A stretch of 34,712 nt of DNA. Origin: Planctomycetota bacterium. Its GTDB lineage: Bacteria > Planctomycetota > B15-G4. A program made the translations under genes and the position numbers. The notes under the pieces were generated by a model, which did no database searches, was not told the origin of the DNA, and saw only the letters and a program-made list of their open reading frames with translations. Location of the stretch: positions 1 to 34,712 of the forward strand of contig QNBX01000028.1 of assembly GCA_003644265.1 (NCBI GenBank), given 5' to 3'. This document shows positions 20,744 to 29,181 of this stretch, one piece after another (position 1 is the stretch's first letter; each line of letters starts with the position of its first letter).

Positions 20744-21966
20744 TCCGACAGCATGTGACCGACCAGATAGAGGGAACCAGTCACCACGATCCGACGACCG
20801 GCTTGCAGCGCGCCGCGGGCCCGGGCCAGGGCGGCGTCGGGATCGGACTCCAGCACCACCGGGGGTGTGCCGGGGTCGATGACGTCGGGCAGACCCGCGC
20901 GCAGTTCCTGGGGCGAGAGCCCCCGGGGCCCGGGGGCGCGGGTCAGGATCAACGGCGCGGCCACCGGCAGCAAGGCCCTGGCCATGGCGCCCCCGTCCCG
21001 GCCGTGGGTCACGCCCAACACCACCGGACCCGGCGCGCCCTGCGCCGCCAGCCGACGCGCGAGGGCCTCCACGGCCGCCACGCTGTGGGCCCCGTCCAGC
21101 AGCACGCCCCGGTGCAGCTGGCCGCGCCCGGCCACACGCCAGGCGGCCACGGCCCCGCGCGCCTCGTCCGTGAGCGCGTCGATGCGCCCCTGCTGCGCCA
21201 GGCAGTCCAGCGCTGCCCGCGCCAGGGACTCGCCCGGGCGGTCAGCGCCGCTCCCGCCGCCGCTGCCCGCGTCGCTCGCCGGCAGCTCCCGCAGCTCACA
21301 CGACAGCTCCCGCGCCCGGGCCAGCAGCACCTCGCGCGCCTCGGCCGGCACGTCGGCGGCCAGCACCAGCGGCACGCCGGGGCGCAGGATGCCGGCCTTC
21401 TCCCGGGCCACGGCGGCCAAGGTCGAGCCCAGCACGGCGCTGTGCTCCAGGCTGATGGAGCTGACCACACAGACGTGCGCCGGCGAGCAGCGCGTGGCGT
21501 CGAGCCGCCCACCCAGGCCCGTCTCCCACACGCAGGCGTCCAGGCCGCGGCGCGCGAACAACACCCGGGCGGTGGCCCAGAGCGCCTCAAACCAGCTGGG
21601 CGTCAGGTCCGCGCGACGACAGGCCGCCAGCACCTCGTCCACCGCGCCGCGCACGTCATCGACCGGCGGGAGCGAGAGGTCGATGCGCAGGCGCTCCAAC
21701 GGATCGACCAGGTGCGGCGAGGTGAAGCTGCCCACGGACAAGCCGAGCGCCCCCAGCCCCGCGGCGCAGCGCTCCACCACGGTGGTCTTGCCCTCGCTCC
21801 CGGCCACATGGACGCAGGCCCGCGCCTCGGGCAGTGGCCCCAGCGCCTGGGCCAGGGCCCGCACCGTCTCCAGCCCGAAGCTCAGCCCGCCGCTGTGCAG
21901 CTCCCGGCTGCGCTCCAGATCGAGCAGGTCATCGAAGGCGGCGAGGGGGGCTGTCACGGCGGGCAT
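20725..21966 (-). CDS. folC: Folylpolyglutamate / dihydrofolate synthase
   Basis: Mur-ligase-family enzyme that adds glutamate to folates (and, in many bacteria, to dihydropteroate). The 413-residue product has the P-loop VAGSEGKTTVVE, SFTSPHLVDPLERLRI, WETGLGGRLDATR (family E-x-GLGGR-DATN) and LDGAHSVAAVEALARRL, plus a C-terminal VLGVTHGRDGGAM segment. The P-loop has Ser-Glu where the common form is GTNGKGS or GTxGK. ATG 21966 is preferred to 21999 because it abuts the -10 described at 21974-21979 and fits the family start (LDLERSRELH). The next gene overlaps its stop, indicating a two-gene operon. Confidence 0.92.
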   Translation of the reverse strand: MPAVTAPLAAFDDLLDLERSRELHSGGLSFGLETVRALAQALGPLPEARACVHVAGSEGKTTVVERCAAGLGALGLSVGSFTSPHLVDPLERLRIDLSLPPVDDVRGAVDEVLAACRRADLTPSWFEALWATARVLFARRGLDACVWETGLGGRLDATRCSPAHVCVVSSISLEHSAVLGSTLAAVAREKAGILRPGVPLVLAADVPAEAREVLLARARELSCELRELPASDAGSGGGSGADRPGESLARAALDCLAQQGRIDALTDEARGAVAAWRVAGRGQLHRGVLLDGAHSVAAVEALARRLAAQGAPGPVVLGVTHGRDGGAMARALLPVAAPLILTRAPGPRGLSPQELRAGLPDVIDPGTPPVVLESDPDAALARARGALQAGRRIVVTGSLYLVGHMLSECREDS

Positions 21967-21973
21967 GGCGCTC

Positions 21974-21981
21974 ACTATAAT
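21974..21981. promoter_or_regulatory. Overlapping divergent -10 elements, predicted leaderless starts
   Basis: ACTATAAT contains TATAAT on the plus strand (21976-21981), whose 3' edge is eight bases from the ATG at 21990, and TATAGT on the minus strand (21979-21974), whose 3' edge is seven bases from the folC ATG at 21966. At these distances transcription should begin at or next to both ATGs. The interval between the starts is only 23 bases, so no other promoter fits. No convincing -35 hexamers were found. Confidence 0.6.
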
Positions 21982-21989
21982 TCGCGACC

Positions 21990-22679
21990 ATGCGTCCATT
22001 CATCGGTGTGACCAGCAGCGCAGAGACAGACGGCACCCCCGTGGCCCGGCCGGCCTACGCCCGCGCGGTCACCCTGGCCGGCGGCCTGCCCGTGGCCCTG
22101 CCCTGGATCGAGGACCAGGACGAGGCCCTGGGCCTGCTTCAGCGCCTCTCGGGCGTGGTGCTCACGGGCAGCGAAGACCTGCATCCCTCGCTCTGGGGCG
22201 AGCCCCTGCACCCGGCGGTGACGCTCATGCACGAGCACCGGCAACGCACCGAGCTGTGCCTGTCGAAGGCCCTGCTGGGCTGCGAGCTGCCGCTGCTGGC
22301 CATCTGCGGCGGCATGCAGAACCTGGCCGTGGCCGCCGGCTCGCGCGTGCATCAGCACCTGCCCGACCTCGGCGAGCACGTGCTGGACCACGCGGTGGGC
22401 GTGGACGCCGCGCCGCACCCGCTGCAGGCCGAACCCGGCTCGCTGCTGGCCCGCGCCCTGGGCGAGCGCTGCCTGGTCAACAGCGCCCACCACCAGGGCA
22501 TGGCCAGCCTGGGTCCGGGCCTGGTGCCGGTGGGCCACGCGCCCGACGGCGTGCTCGAGGCCTGGGAGCTGAGCGACCGCCGCTTCGGCCTGGGGGTGCA
22601 GTGGCATCCCGAGCGCATGCCCGACGACCCGGGGCAGCAGGGCCTCTTCCGCCTGCTGGTGGCCGCGGCTCAGGCCTGA
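21990..22679 (+). CDS. Gamma-glutamyl-gamma-aminobutyrate hydrolase family (peptidase C26)
   Basis: Class I glutamine-amidotransferase-like hydrolase of 229 residues, close to the length of PuuD relatives. The opening IGVTSSAETDG, the LTGSEDLHPSLWGE block (family GGxD-xxPxxYG), the nucleophile elbow AICGGMQNLAV with Cys106, VNSAHHQ and the VQWHPE catalytic His206/Glu208 are all visible. Family members split gamma-glutamyl bonds in putrescine degradation or folylpolyglutamates. Divergent pairing with folC, which builds polyglutamate chains, makes a gamma-glutamyl substrate attractive, but this is inference. No Shine-Dalgarno is possible if the message is leaderless, as the promoter suggests. 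Confidence 0.88.
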   Translation: MRPFIGVTSSAETDGTPVARPAYARAVTLAGGLPVALPWIEDQDEALGLLQRLSGVVLTGSEDLHPSLWGEPLHPAVTLMHEHRQRTELCLSKALLGCELPLLAICGGMQNLAVAAGSRVHQHLPDLGEHVLDHAVGVDAAPHPLQAEPGSLLARALGERCLVNSAHHQGMASLGPGLVPVGHAPDGVLEAWELSDRRFGLGVQWHPERMPDDPGQQGLFRLLVAAAQA

Positions 22680-22726
22680 CCCCGGATCGAGACCCGACGG
22701 AACCCCGGACGCAGGCAAGGCAGAAC

Positions 22727-24190
22727 ATGGACCACAAACGCATCGTCAACGCCGCCATGGGCAAGCGCGGCAAGAACCTGGAGGCCCGGCTCAACCGGCG
22801 CGTGCGGGTCTACAGCGTGGTGGCGGTGATCCTGGCGCTGTTCTACATGTTTGGAGGCGACCAGAGCGTCTCGCACCGCGAGCGCGCCACGACCTCCATG
22901 GCCCCGGTGGACGTGCCGATCGAGGTGCCGCCGTTGGCATCCGTCGATCCCGCTCTGCTGACGGGCGTCGCCGACGGCCGCGCCGCGCAACGAGCCCAGC
23001 TCGAGCTGGCGCCGCTGCGCCACCTCATGCTGCAGGCCGGGCGCCTGGTCTACGGCGACCTGCCCAAGCTGGGGCTACAGCCGGGAGACTGGCAGACCCT
23101 GGCCGCCGGCGGTCAGGACGAGCTGCGCGGCCAACCCTTCTGGACGCTCGGCACGCTGCAATGGGTCGAGCAGGAGCTGGTGGACGGCTACCTCGAGGTG
23201 CGCGGCGAGGTGCACGATCAGGACGGCAAGCCCTGGGGCTTCGTGGTGGTCAACGAGCCCTACGATCTGGTGCGCGGCAGCGTGGTCAAGCTGGCGGGCT
23301 TCTATCTCAAGGCCTACGACCTGCTGCGACCGGACGGCTCGGTGGAGCGCGTGCCGCTGCTGATCGGCGACGAGCTGATCGGCTCGGCCTTTCCGCTGGA
23401 GCCGGTGACGACCCTGGCCCCCGACGCCTTCGACAGCGTGCGCGACAGCTCCCTGGCCGAGTCCAGCGCAGCGCTCGACAGCGTGCCGTTCTGGACGCTG
23501 CTCAGCTACGTGCAACACACGCCCGTCGAGGTGCTCTTTCCGCCCGACGAGCCCCTGCCCGAGCGCATGCCCACCGAGCTGCTGGCCCGGCCCTGGGCCC
23601 ATCGCGCCGAGCCAGTGACGCTCACCGGCGTGCTGTACTACATGACCGAGGTGCCCCTCGGCCCGCGCGGGGAGAACCCCCTGGGCGTGCCCTTCGGCTG
23701 GGACCTCTGGATGACCGACAACCGCGCCGCCGGAGCGGGCACGATCCTGGCCAAGCTGCTGGAGCGCCCCGAGGGCGTGAAGGCGGGCGACATCATCGAG
23801 GTCGACGCGCTCTTCTTTCGCCGCTACTCGTTCGAGAACAAACGCAACCAGCCGCGCATGGTCTCGGTGGTGGTAGGCAAGCGCGCGCGCAAGCTGGTGC
23901 CCAAACCGGACACGCTCACCCCCACGCTGATGCGCGTCGTGACGGGCATGGTGGGCGTGATCGTGGCGCTGATCGCCCTGGGCCAGTGGCGCGATCGTCG
24001 CGCCGGACGCAGCGCCCGCACGGCGCGCATGCGGCGGCACCAGGGCAACGTGGCGCGCCCGGGCCAACTCCATCCCACCGGCACGTCGGACAAGTCGGAC
24101 AAGTCGGACAAGTCGGACAAGTCGGGCGAGTCGGGCGACGGCGGGCCACTCAGCCACGAGGACCAGCCGGAGCCGGGAGACGACGCGTGA
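22727..24190 (+). CDS. Two-helix membrane protein of unknown function
   Basis: 487 residues with no family I recognise. The frame stays open far upstream, but ATG 22727 (MDHKRIVNAAMGKRGKNLEARL) follows the preceding gene by 47 bases and gives a basic N-terminus, one transmembrane helix at about 28-44 (VYSVVAVILALFYMF), a large extracytoplasmic region of about 350 residues, and a second helix at about 400-422 before a basic and then highly charged tail. The middle contains two similar blocks (WTLGTLQWVEQELVDGYLEV..VNEPYDLVRGSVVKLAGFY and LTGVLYYMTEV..GDIIEVDALFFRRYS) that look like OB-fold-type strands. The tail has four SDK repeats. It overlaps the aroB start by a GTGA, so the two are translated together. 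Confidence 0.72.
   Translation: MDHKRIVNAAMGKRGKNLEARLNRRVRVYSVVAVILALFYMFGGDQSVSHRERATTSMAPVDVPIEVPPLASVDPALLTGVADGRAAQRAQLELAPLRHLMLQAGRLVYGDLPKLGLQPGDWQTLAAGGQDELRGQPFWTLGTLQWVEQELVDGYLEVRGEVHDQDGKPWGFVVVNEPYDLVRGSVVKLAGFYLKAYDLLRPDGSVERVPLLIGDELIGSAFPLEPVTTLAPDAFDSVRDSSLAESSAALDSVPFWTLLSYVQHTPVEVLFPPDEPLPERMPTELLARPWAHRAEPVTLTGVLYYMTEVPLGPRGENPLGVPFGWDLWMTDNRAAGAGTILAKLLERPEGVKAGDIIEVDALFFRRYSFENKRNQPRMVSVVVGKRARKLVPKPDTLTPTLMRVVTGMVGVIVALIALGQWRDRRAGRSARTARMRRHQGNVARPGQLHPTGTSDKSDKSDKSDKSGESGDGGPLSHEDQPEPGDDA
24086..24121 (+). repeat. 9-bp tandem repeat in membrane protein gene
   Basis: Four exact copies of TCGGACAAG lie in a row and code for Ser-Asp-Lys repeats in the C-terminal tail, followed by two looser variants (TCGGGCGAG, TCGGGCGAC). 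In frame, likely slippage-generated; the tail is on the cytoplasmic side if both helices cross the membrane. Confidence 0.9.
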
Positions 24191-25206
24191 ACGACTCGAC
24201 ACTCAACCTGGCCTGCGGCCTGCTGTCCGAAGGCCCGCCGCCGCCCGAGACCCGTGGCGGCGCGCTGGTGCTGGCCGACACCAACACGGCCGCGTGGATC
24301 CCCCAGACCTGGACCCACCTGCCGCAGCACCTGATCGAACCGGGTGAGGCCTCCAAGAGCTGGGACGAACTGGGTCGGCTGCTGACCGCGCTGGATCAGG
24401 CCGGTGTCGATCGGGACGGGCACCTGCTGGCCGTGGGCGGCGGCGTGGTCACCGACCTGGGCGGGCTGGCGGCGTCGCTGCACCGACGCGGCATCCGCTG
24501 GACCGCCGTGCCCACCTCGTTGATCGGACAGGTGGACGCGGCCGTGGGCGGCAAGACCGCCGTCAACCTGGGCGGCGGCAAGAACACCGTGGGCAGCTTT
24601 CACCCCCCGGCGCAGGTGCTGGTGGACCCCCGGGCCCTGACCACGTTAGCGGCCGAACACCTGGCCTCGGGCCTGGCGGAGGTGCTCAAGACCGCGCTCA
24701 TCGCCGGCGCCGAGAGCTACGCCAGCGTGCGCAACCTGACACCGCAGGTCATGGCACAGGGCGGCGAGGCCGCGGCCGAGGTACTCAGCCGCTGCCTGGC
24801 CACCAAGACCGATCTGGTTCAGCAGGACCTGTATGACGAGGGACCGCGCCAGCTGCTCAATCTGGGCCACACCTTCGGGCACGCGCTCGAGTCCCTGCGC
24901 CTGGGAGCGCTGCTGCACGGCGAGGCCGTGGGCCTGGGCCTGCTCTGCGCGGTGCGCCTGGCCGCTGGCAGTCCGGACACCGCGCTGGAGACCGAGCTGC
25001 GCGAGCTGCTGTGCGGATGGGGCCTGCCGGTCCAGCAGCGACTCGCCCCCGCGGCCGTGCTGGCCGCCATGGGCCGAGACAAGAAGCGTCAGGACGGCGG
25101 CCACACGGCCGTGCTGCTGCACGCCCCGGGACGCGTCGTGCTGCGGAGCGCCGTGCCCGCTGCCGCCCTGGAGGCCGCCCTGGGGGCCGTGCTCGCTGGC
25201 ACCTGA
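24187..25206 (+). CDS. aroB: 3-dehydroquinate synthase
   Basis: Second step of the shikimate pathway: DAHP to 3-dehydroquinate, using NAD and a divalent metal. The product is 339 residues, slightly short for the family. Seen: NAD-binding AVGGGVVTDLGG (83-93), QVDAAVGGKTAVNLGGGKN (catalytic lysine region), metal ligands Glu164 (SGLAEVLK), His228 (NLGHTFGHALE) and His244 (HGEAVGLG), and the DKKR lysines near the C-terminus. It starts with GTG at 24187, overlapping the previous stop as GTGA, with GGGAG seven bases upstream. The N-terminus is shortened compared with typical AroB but the core is complete. Confidence 0.96.
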   Translation: MNDSTLNLACGLLSEGPPPPETRGGALVLADTNTAAWIPQTWTHLPQHLIEPGEASKSWDELGRLLTALDQAGVDRDGHLLAVGGGVVTDLGGLAASLHRRGIRWTAVPTSLIGQVDAAVGGKTAVNLGGGKNTVGSFHPPAQVLVDPRALTTLAAEHLASGLAEVLKTALIAGAESYASVRNLTPQVMAQGGEAAAEVLSRCLATKTDLVQQDLYDEGPRQLLNLGHTFGHALESLRLGALLHGEAVGLGLLCAVRLAAGSPDTALETELRELLCGWGLPVQQRLAPAAVLAAMGRDKKRQDGGHTAVLLHAPGRVVLRSAVPAAALEAALGAVLAGT

Positions 25207-25302
25207 GCACCTGACGCCGGGAGACCGGTAACCCGCGGGACGATCCGGCGGCTGCCAGGCCCCGCTGCAACCGGGGGTCAACTTCGCAGCCCCCGCTGGC
25301 CG
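25207..25302. other. Gap between aroB and the PilZ gene
   Basis: The 96-base gap is GC-rich, with no gene and no strong terminator hairpin. The downstream gene may be transcribed with aroB. Confidence 0.3.
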
Positions 25303-26007
25303 ATGCAGTGGGCGGTCCCCTGCCGGAGCGACACCTTGTCCAGCACCCCCACCCTGCCGCCGCCACTCGACATCGCCTGCCACGGCGGCCACCCGCTGGA
25401 GCTGTGGGTGCTGGTCAATGGCGAGATCGTCCAATGCCTGGGCAACTTCCTCAGCGCCGGCGACGACGGGCGCCCGCGCATCACGGCGGCGCTGCCCAGC
25501 TCGTTCTGCGGTCAGGTTCGCAACGGCTCGGCGGTGCGCGGCTTCTTCACCGACGCGTCAGGGCAGGTGCACACGTTCCTGACCTCGGTGCGACGCTGGC
25601 AGGCCCACGACGACCTCCCACGCTCGGGCCATGTGGTGTTGGAGGCGCCCACCGCGGTAGCGCCCTGCCAGCGCCGACGCGGCCTGCGCAAGCCGGCCCT
25701 GCCCCTGGCGGTGGAGCTCAGCGTCACCATTCGCGGTGAGCGCACCAGCGTGACCGGACGCCTGGTCAACGTCTCGCCCACGGGGCTGGGTGTCCGCGCG
25801 GTGCGCTCACCGAGCTGCTGGTTCGCCGAAGGCACCGCCGTCACCGCGCGCATGCAGCTGGAGGACGTCGGTCCCATCGAGCTCTCGGCCATCGTGGCGC
25901 GGGTGGAGTCCCACGCGCTGCACTGGTTCTTCGGACTGCGCATGGCCAACGCGCGCCAACGCCAGGTGCTGGACGCCCTGGTAGACAAGCTGCTGGCGCC
26001 CGTCTGA
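25303..26007 (+). CDS. PilZ-domain protein (cyclic di-GMP receptor)
   Basis: 234 residues, probably cytosolic. Residues about 120-230 form a PilZ domain: the nucleotide-contact Q-R-R-x-x-x-R (Gln123, Arg124, Arg125, Arg129) is followed by a beta strand and N-x-S-x-x-G (Asn156, Ser158, Gly161), so all residues known to bind cyclic di-GMP are present. The first 110 residues form a separate beta-rich domain (LELWVLVNGEIVQCLGNFL), in the position of the YcgR-like N-terminal domain of flagellar brake proteins, though I cannot assign it. The start ATG at 25303 lacks a clear ribosome site, and a TTG at 25336 is an alternative. Output partner unknown. Confidence 0.85.
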   Translation: MQWAVPCRSDTLSSTPTLPPPLDIACHGGHPLELWVLVNGEIVQCLGNFLSAGDDGRPRITAALPSSFCGQVRNGSAVRGFFTDASGQVHTFLTSVRRWQAHDDLPRSGHVVLEAPTAVAPCQRRRGLRKPALPLAVELSVTIRGERTSVTGRLVNVSPTGLGVRAVRSPSCWFAEGTAVTARMQLEDVGPIELSAIVARVESHALHWFFGLRMANARQRQVLDALVDKLLAPV

Positions 26008-26035
26008 CCCACCGCGCACGCCCACACGCACGCGC

Positions 26036-29000
26036 TCAATCGATGCGGGCGGTCATCTCCATCACCTCGCTGGCGGCGATCACGCTGGTCGGGCCGTCCA
26101 CTTCCTGGGTGAAGATCTGGAAGTAGAGCGACAGCCCCTCCTGACCCGGCTCGGGCTCGAACGAGAACGAGAAGGGGAAGGTGCCGTCGGCCGGCAGGAA
26201 CGCACCCGGGAAGGTCACGATGACGTCCGGCGTCACGCCCAGCTTCACGCCCTTGACCGGCTGCGGCGGATCGATCAGCGCGATGCCCAGCACCAGGAAC
26301 AACGCCTGCGTCTTGCCGTTCTTGGCGTAGTCCTCGAACAGGTACAGCAGCTGCTCGCCCGGCGCGAAACCACCGGCCATGAGCAGCGTGAGCTGCTCGG
26401 GGCCCAGCCCCACCGAGGCCGTGCCCTCGTGCAGGGTGAAGTCGCTGGGGTCATAGGTGAACACGTCGTCCAGCACGACCACGTTCCCGCCGGCGGTGAC
26501 ACGCAGGTTCACCACGGCCGTCTGTGGGCCGACGTAGAAGGTGGGCAGGTCGACCGTGACCAGGTCGCCGACCTGGCTCGTGATCAGCGCCTCGTTGTAG
26601 CCCAGCGCGTCCGTGCCGAACTCGACCAGCGTGTCCGGCGGGAAGACGCCGTCCGAGGTGATCATCTCGAAGCTGACCGGGACCGCGGGCTGCCCCTCGT
26701 ATCCGACACCGCCGGGCGAAGCATAGAAGACGCCCGCGTCCTGCGGACCCGTGGTCGGTGAGAGGTTGATCACCACGAAGGGCTCGTAGGTCAGCGCGCG
26801 CGGCAGCAGCACCTCACCGTTGGCGCCTTCGATGCGCACATCCAGCGCAACGGCGGACGGCAGACCCGCCGGCGCCGAGACGGCCAGCGTGCCCAGCAGC
26901 GTGTCGACCGAGAGGATCGGCGCCACGACGCCGCCCAGGACCACATTCTCGCCGATCGTCACCGTCAGCTCGCTGTCGAAGGCCTGGCCCGTGAAGTCGA
27001 GCTGAACGCCCGGCAACGCGGCGTCAGGCACCGGGCCGGTGTCGATCAGGAGTTCCTGGAAGGTGAACACGTCAACCAGGGTCAGCACGGTCTGCGGCGT
27101 CGTCAGCACGAGATCGCCGGTGTTGCCTGGCGTGGGCGGCACGGGCGTCAGCAAGGTGATGCTGCCGACGTCTCCCGGGAGCACCTGAGTCAGCTCCGCC
27201 AGCGCTCCGTCGAGCGTGACCGACACGCCCGCGACGTCCTCCAGATTGAAGACCGTCAGGTTGACCTCCGGCCCCTCGAACCAGCTCACGACGGGATCCA
27301 GGTCGCCGATGCGCATCAGCGGGCCGAACAGCACCTGGCCGCGACCGGTCTCACTCAGCGCGAGCCCGGTGGGATCCTGGGGGTCGGGGTCCGAAGGCGA
27401 GCGGGGCGAGCCCACAGCCAGGTCGAGGAACCCGTCGTCGTCGAAGTCGCCGAGGGCCAGGGCGCTGCCGGCCAACGCGCCGGCGGTCTCGCCGCGCAGG
27501 CGCATGAGCAGCGAGTCCCCGAGCGTCGCCAGATCAATGGTGGCGTCGAGCGGAGCCGCCAGCAGCTCGCCCCCCACGACGTCGACGATGCCGGCCTTGG
27601 AGAGCACCGGCACGACATCGCTCACGGTGGCGCCGGGCAGCCCCACCGCCAGGTCGAGCAGGCCGTCGTCATCCAGATCGCCCGCGGGCGAGGCGATCAT
27701 GCCGCCCTCGGCCACAAAGGAGGTCGGCCCCACCAACCGCAGCACCTGCTGACCCGGCCCGGCGTTGCCGAGCTCAGCCAGATCAAAGCCCTCGGGCCCC
27801 ACTCCGCCCAAGCGACCCGCGATGAGGTACAGCCCACCGGCGTTCTGCCGTCCCAGGCCGTCGTGCAGGGGCGCCGAGGCCAAGAGCTCCTCAAAGCCAT
27901 CGCCCGTGCTGACCAGGTCGCCGGCCCGCGCCACGGCCAGGCCGAGCTGATCGCCGCTGCCGGCTCCGTGCCAGACCGGACCGGCCGCCATGCCCGGACC
28001 GAAGTCATTGGTGTCGAGGCTGCCGCCGTGGTCGCCCGAGGTGACGCCCCGCAAGACGTAGACCGCACCGGCAAACAAGCCGCCGGGCCCGGAGATGCCG
28101 GGGGCGCCCAGGGCCACGTCGTCGCCCAGCGTGGCGTGTTCTCCGCCGCCGGGGAGCACCGGATCAAAGCGCCCCAGACCGGCCACCGACGAGCCCAGCA
28201 ACGCCAGGTCGTCCGCGCCGTGCAGCTCGACGCCCTCGGAGGCGGACATGGCGCTCAGGTCGACCGTGGCGCTGCCCTTCAAGCCGGGCGCTCCGTAGAG
28301 CACGAAGACCTGGCCGTTCTGCAGGCGTGCCCCAGTGGACGCCAGCGGGGCACCGATGATCACGTCAGCCAGGCCGTCGGCGTTGACGTCCACGTCGCCG
28401 GACACGCTGAAGCCCGCCTGCCCGAAGTGAATCTCGCCGTTGAGCTGCGTGGCGCGCGTACCCAGCCAGGCGCCCAGCGACTGCCGGCAGTTCATCAGCC
28501 CGGGCACCACGTCCGGCAGATCCGCCGAGCCATACAGCAGGTAGGCCGCGCCGCGGAAGTTGGGGCCGCAGTCCGGCGCGCCGATGATCAGGTCGCCGAA
28601 GCCGTCGCCGTCCACGTCACCCGCACTGGCCACGCTGAAGCCCAGGCGGTCAGCGGGCGCCCCCACCAGGTCGAGCACGTCGACGCAGGTGGCCGCCTTC
28701 AGATCGAGGTCCCCCGGCTCGCCCGGATACGTCGCCTCCGGTCCACCGAACACGATGTACACGTGCCCGGCATCGTCCATCACACCCGAGGAGGGCTGCC
28801 CAGCCAGGTCAGGCGCCCCCATGATGAGATCGTCGATGCCGTCGCCGTTCAGATCCGCCCAGGCCATGGACGCGCCCAGGGAGCCGGCGAGAGGAGTGGT
28901 CGAGGGATAGGGAGGCTCAAGTCCGCCTTCGCCCAGCGCCACCAGACCGCGCCCCGAACTCAGCGAGCGCAGATCGATGTTGGTCTGAGCCAGCAGCCCA

Positions 29001-29050
29001 GACGTGAGCAGGAAGACGGCGAGACCGATCCGGAGGGTCTTGGCAAGCAT
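26036..29050 (-). CDS. Secreted protein with seven FG-GAP-like repeats and IPT/TIG-like C-terminal domains
   Basis: 1004 residues with a signal peptide (MLAKTLRIGLAVFLLTSGLLAQ). From about residue 63 to 540 there are seven FG-GAP-like blocks, several with Asp-rich calcium loops: DLNGDGIDDLIMGAPD, DVDGDGFGDLIIGAPD, DVNADGLADVIIGAPL, a weaker GDDVALGAPGISG, GDGFEELLASAP, DLDDDGLLDLAVGLPG and DFDDDGFLDLAVGSPR. Seven such blocks predict an integrin-alpha-like beta propeller. The rest is made of IPT/TIG-like immunoglobulin-fold segments (e.g. VVVLDDVFTYDPSDFTL). ATG 29050 directly precedes the signal; the frame is open upstream. Probable surface or secreted binding protein. The divergent partner dprA starts 131 bases away and is presumably unrelated. 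Confidence 0.9.
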   Translation of the reverse strand: MLAKTLRIGLAVFLLTSGLLAQTNIDLRSLSSGRGLVALGEGGLEPPYPSTTPLAGSLGASMAWADLNGDGIDDLIMGAPDLAGQPSSGVMDDAGHVYIVFGGPEATYPGEPGDLDLKAATCVDVLDLVGAPADRLGFSVASAGDVDGDGFGDLIIGAPDCGPNFRGAAYLLYGSADLPDVVPGLMNCRQSLGAWLGTRATQLNGEIHFGQAGFSVSGDVDVNADGLADVIIGAPLASTGARLQNGQVFVLYGAPGLKGSATVDLSAMSASEGVELHGADDLALLGSSVAGLGRFDPVLPGGGEHATLGDDVALGAPGISGPGGLFAGAVYVLRGVTSGDHGGSLDTNDFGPGMAAGPVWHGAGSGDQLGLAVARAGDLVSTGDGFEELLASAPLHDGLGRQNAGGLYLIAGRLGGVGPEGFDLAELGNAGPGQQVLRLVGPTSFVAEGGMIASPAGDLDDDGLLDLAVGLPGATVSDVVPVLSKAGIVDVVGGELLAAPLDATIDLATLGDSLLMRLRGETAGALAGSALALGDFDDDGFLDLAVGSPRSPSDPDPQDPTGLALSETGRGQVLFGPLMRIGDLDPVVSWFEGPEVNLTVFNLEDVAGVSVTLDGALAELTQVLPGDVGSITLLTPVPPTPGNTGDLVLTTPQTVLTLVDVFTFQELLIDTGPVPDAALPGVQLDFTGQAFDSELTVTIGENVVLGGVVAPILSVDTLLGTLAVSAPAGLPSAVALDVRIEGANGEVLLPRALTYEPFVVINLSPTTGPQDAGVFYASPGGVGYEGQPAVPVSFEMITSDGVFPPDTLVEFGTDALGYNEALITSQVGDLVTVDLPTFYVGPQTAVVNLRVTAGGNVVVLDDVFTYDPSDFTLHEGTASVGLGPEQLTLLMAGGFAPGEQLLYLFEDYAKNGKTQALFLVLGIALIDPPQPVKGVKLGVTPDVIVTFPGAFLPADGTFPFSFSFEPEPGQEGLSLYFQIFTQEVDGPTSVIAASEVMEMTARID

Positions 29051-29181
29051 CGGCACGGGCAGGTGTGGGCCTGATATTCCGGGAAATGGGGGCGAGTCTA
29101 CTCGGGGGGGCAAGCACCCGCCAGCGATCCGCGACAAGCACGGCCCGCGTCCGCAACATCCGACGGGGCGAGCCGTCAAGC
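29051..29181. promoter_or_regulatory. Divergent control region between FG-GAP protein and dprA
   Basis: The 131-base interval between opposite starts must hold both promoters. It includes a TGATATTCCGGGAAAT patch (around 29071-29086) that is AT-rich for this DNA; on the minus strand AATATC could be a -10 with TAGACT 16 bases upstream, only a partial match. No gene. Confidence 0.35.

Noticed and set aside
24086..24121. Short direct repeats as a CRISPR-like array
   Set aside because: Units are 9 bp, adjacent without spacers, in frame and inside a gene: a coding tandem repeat.
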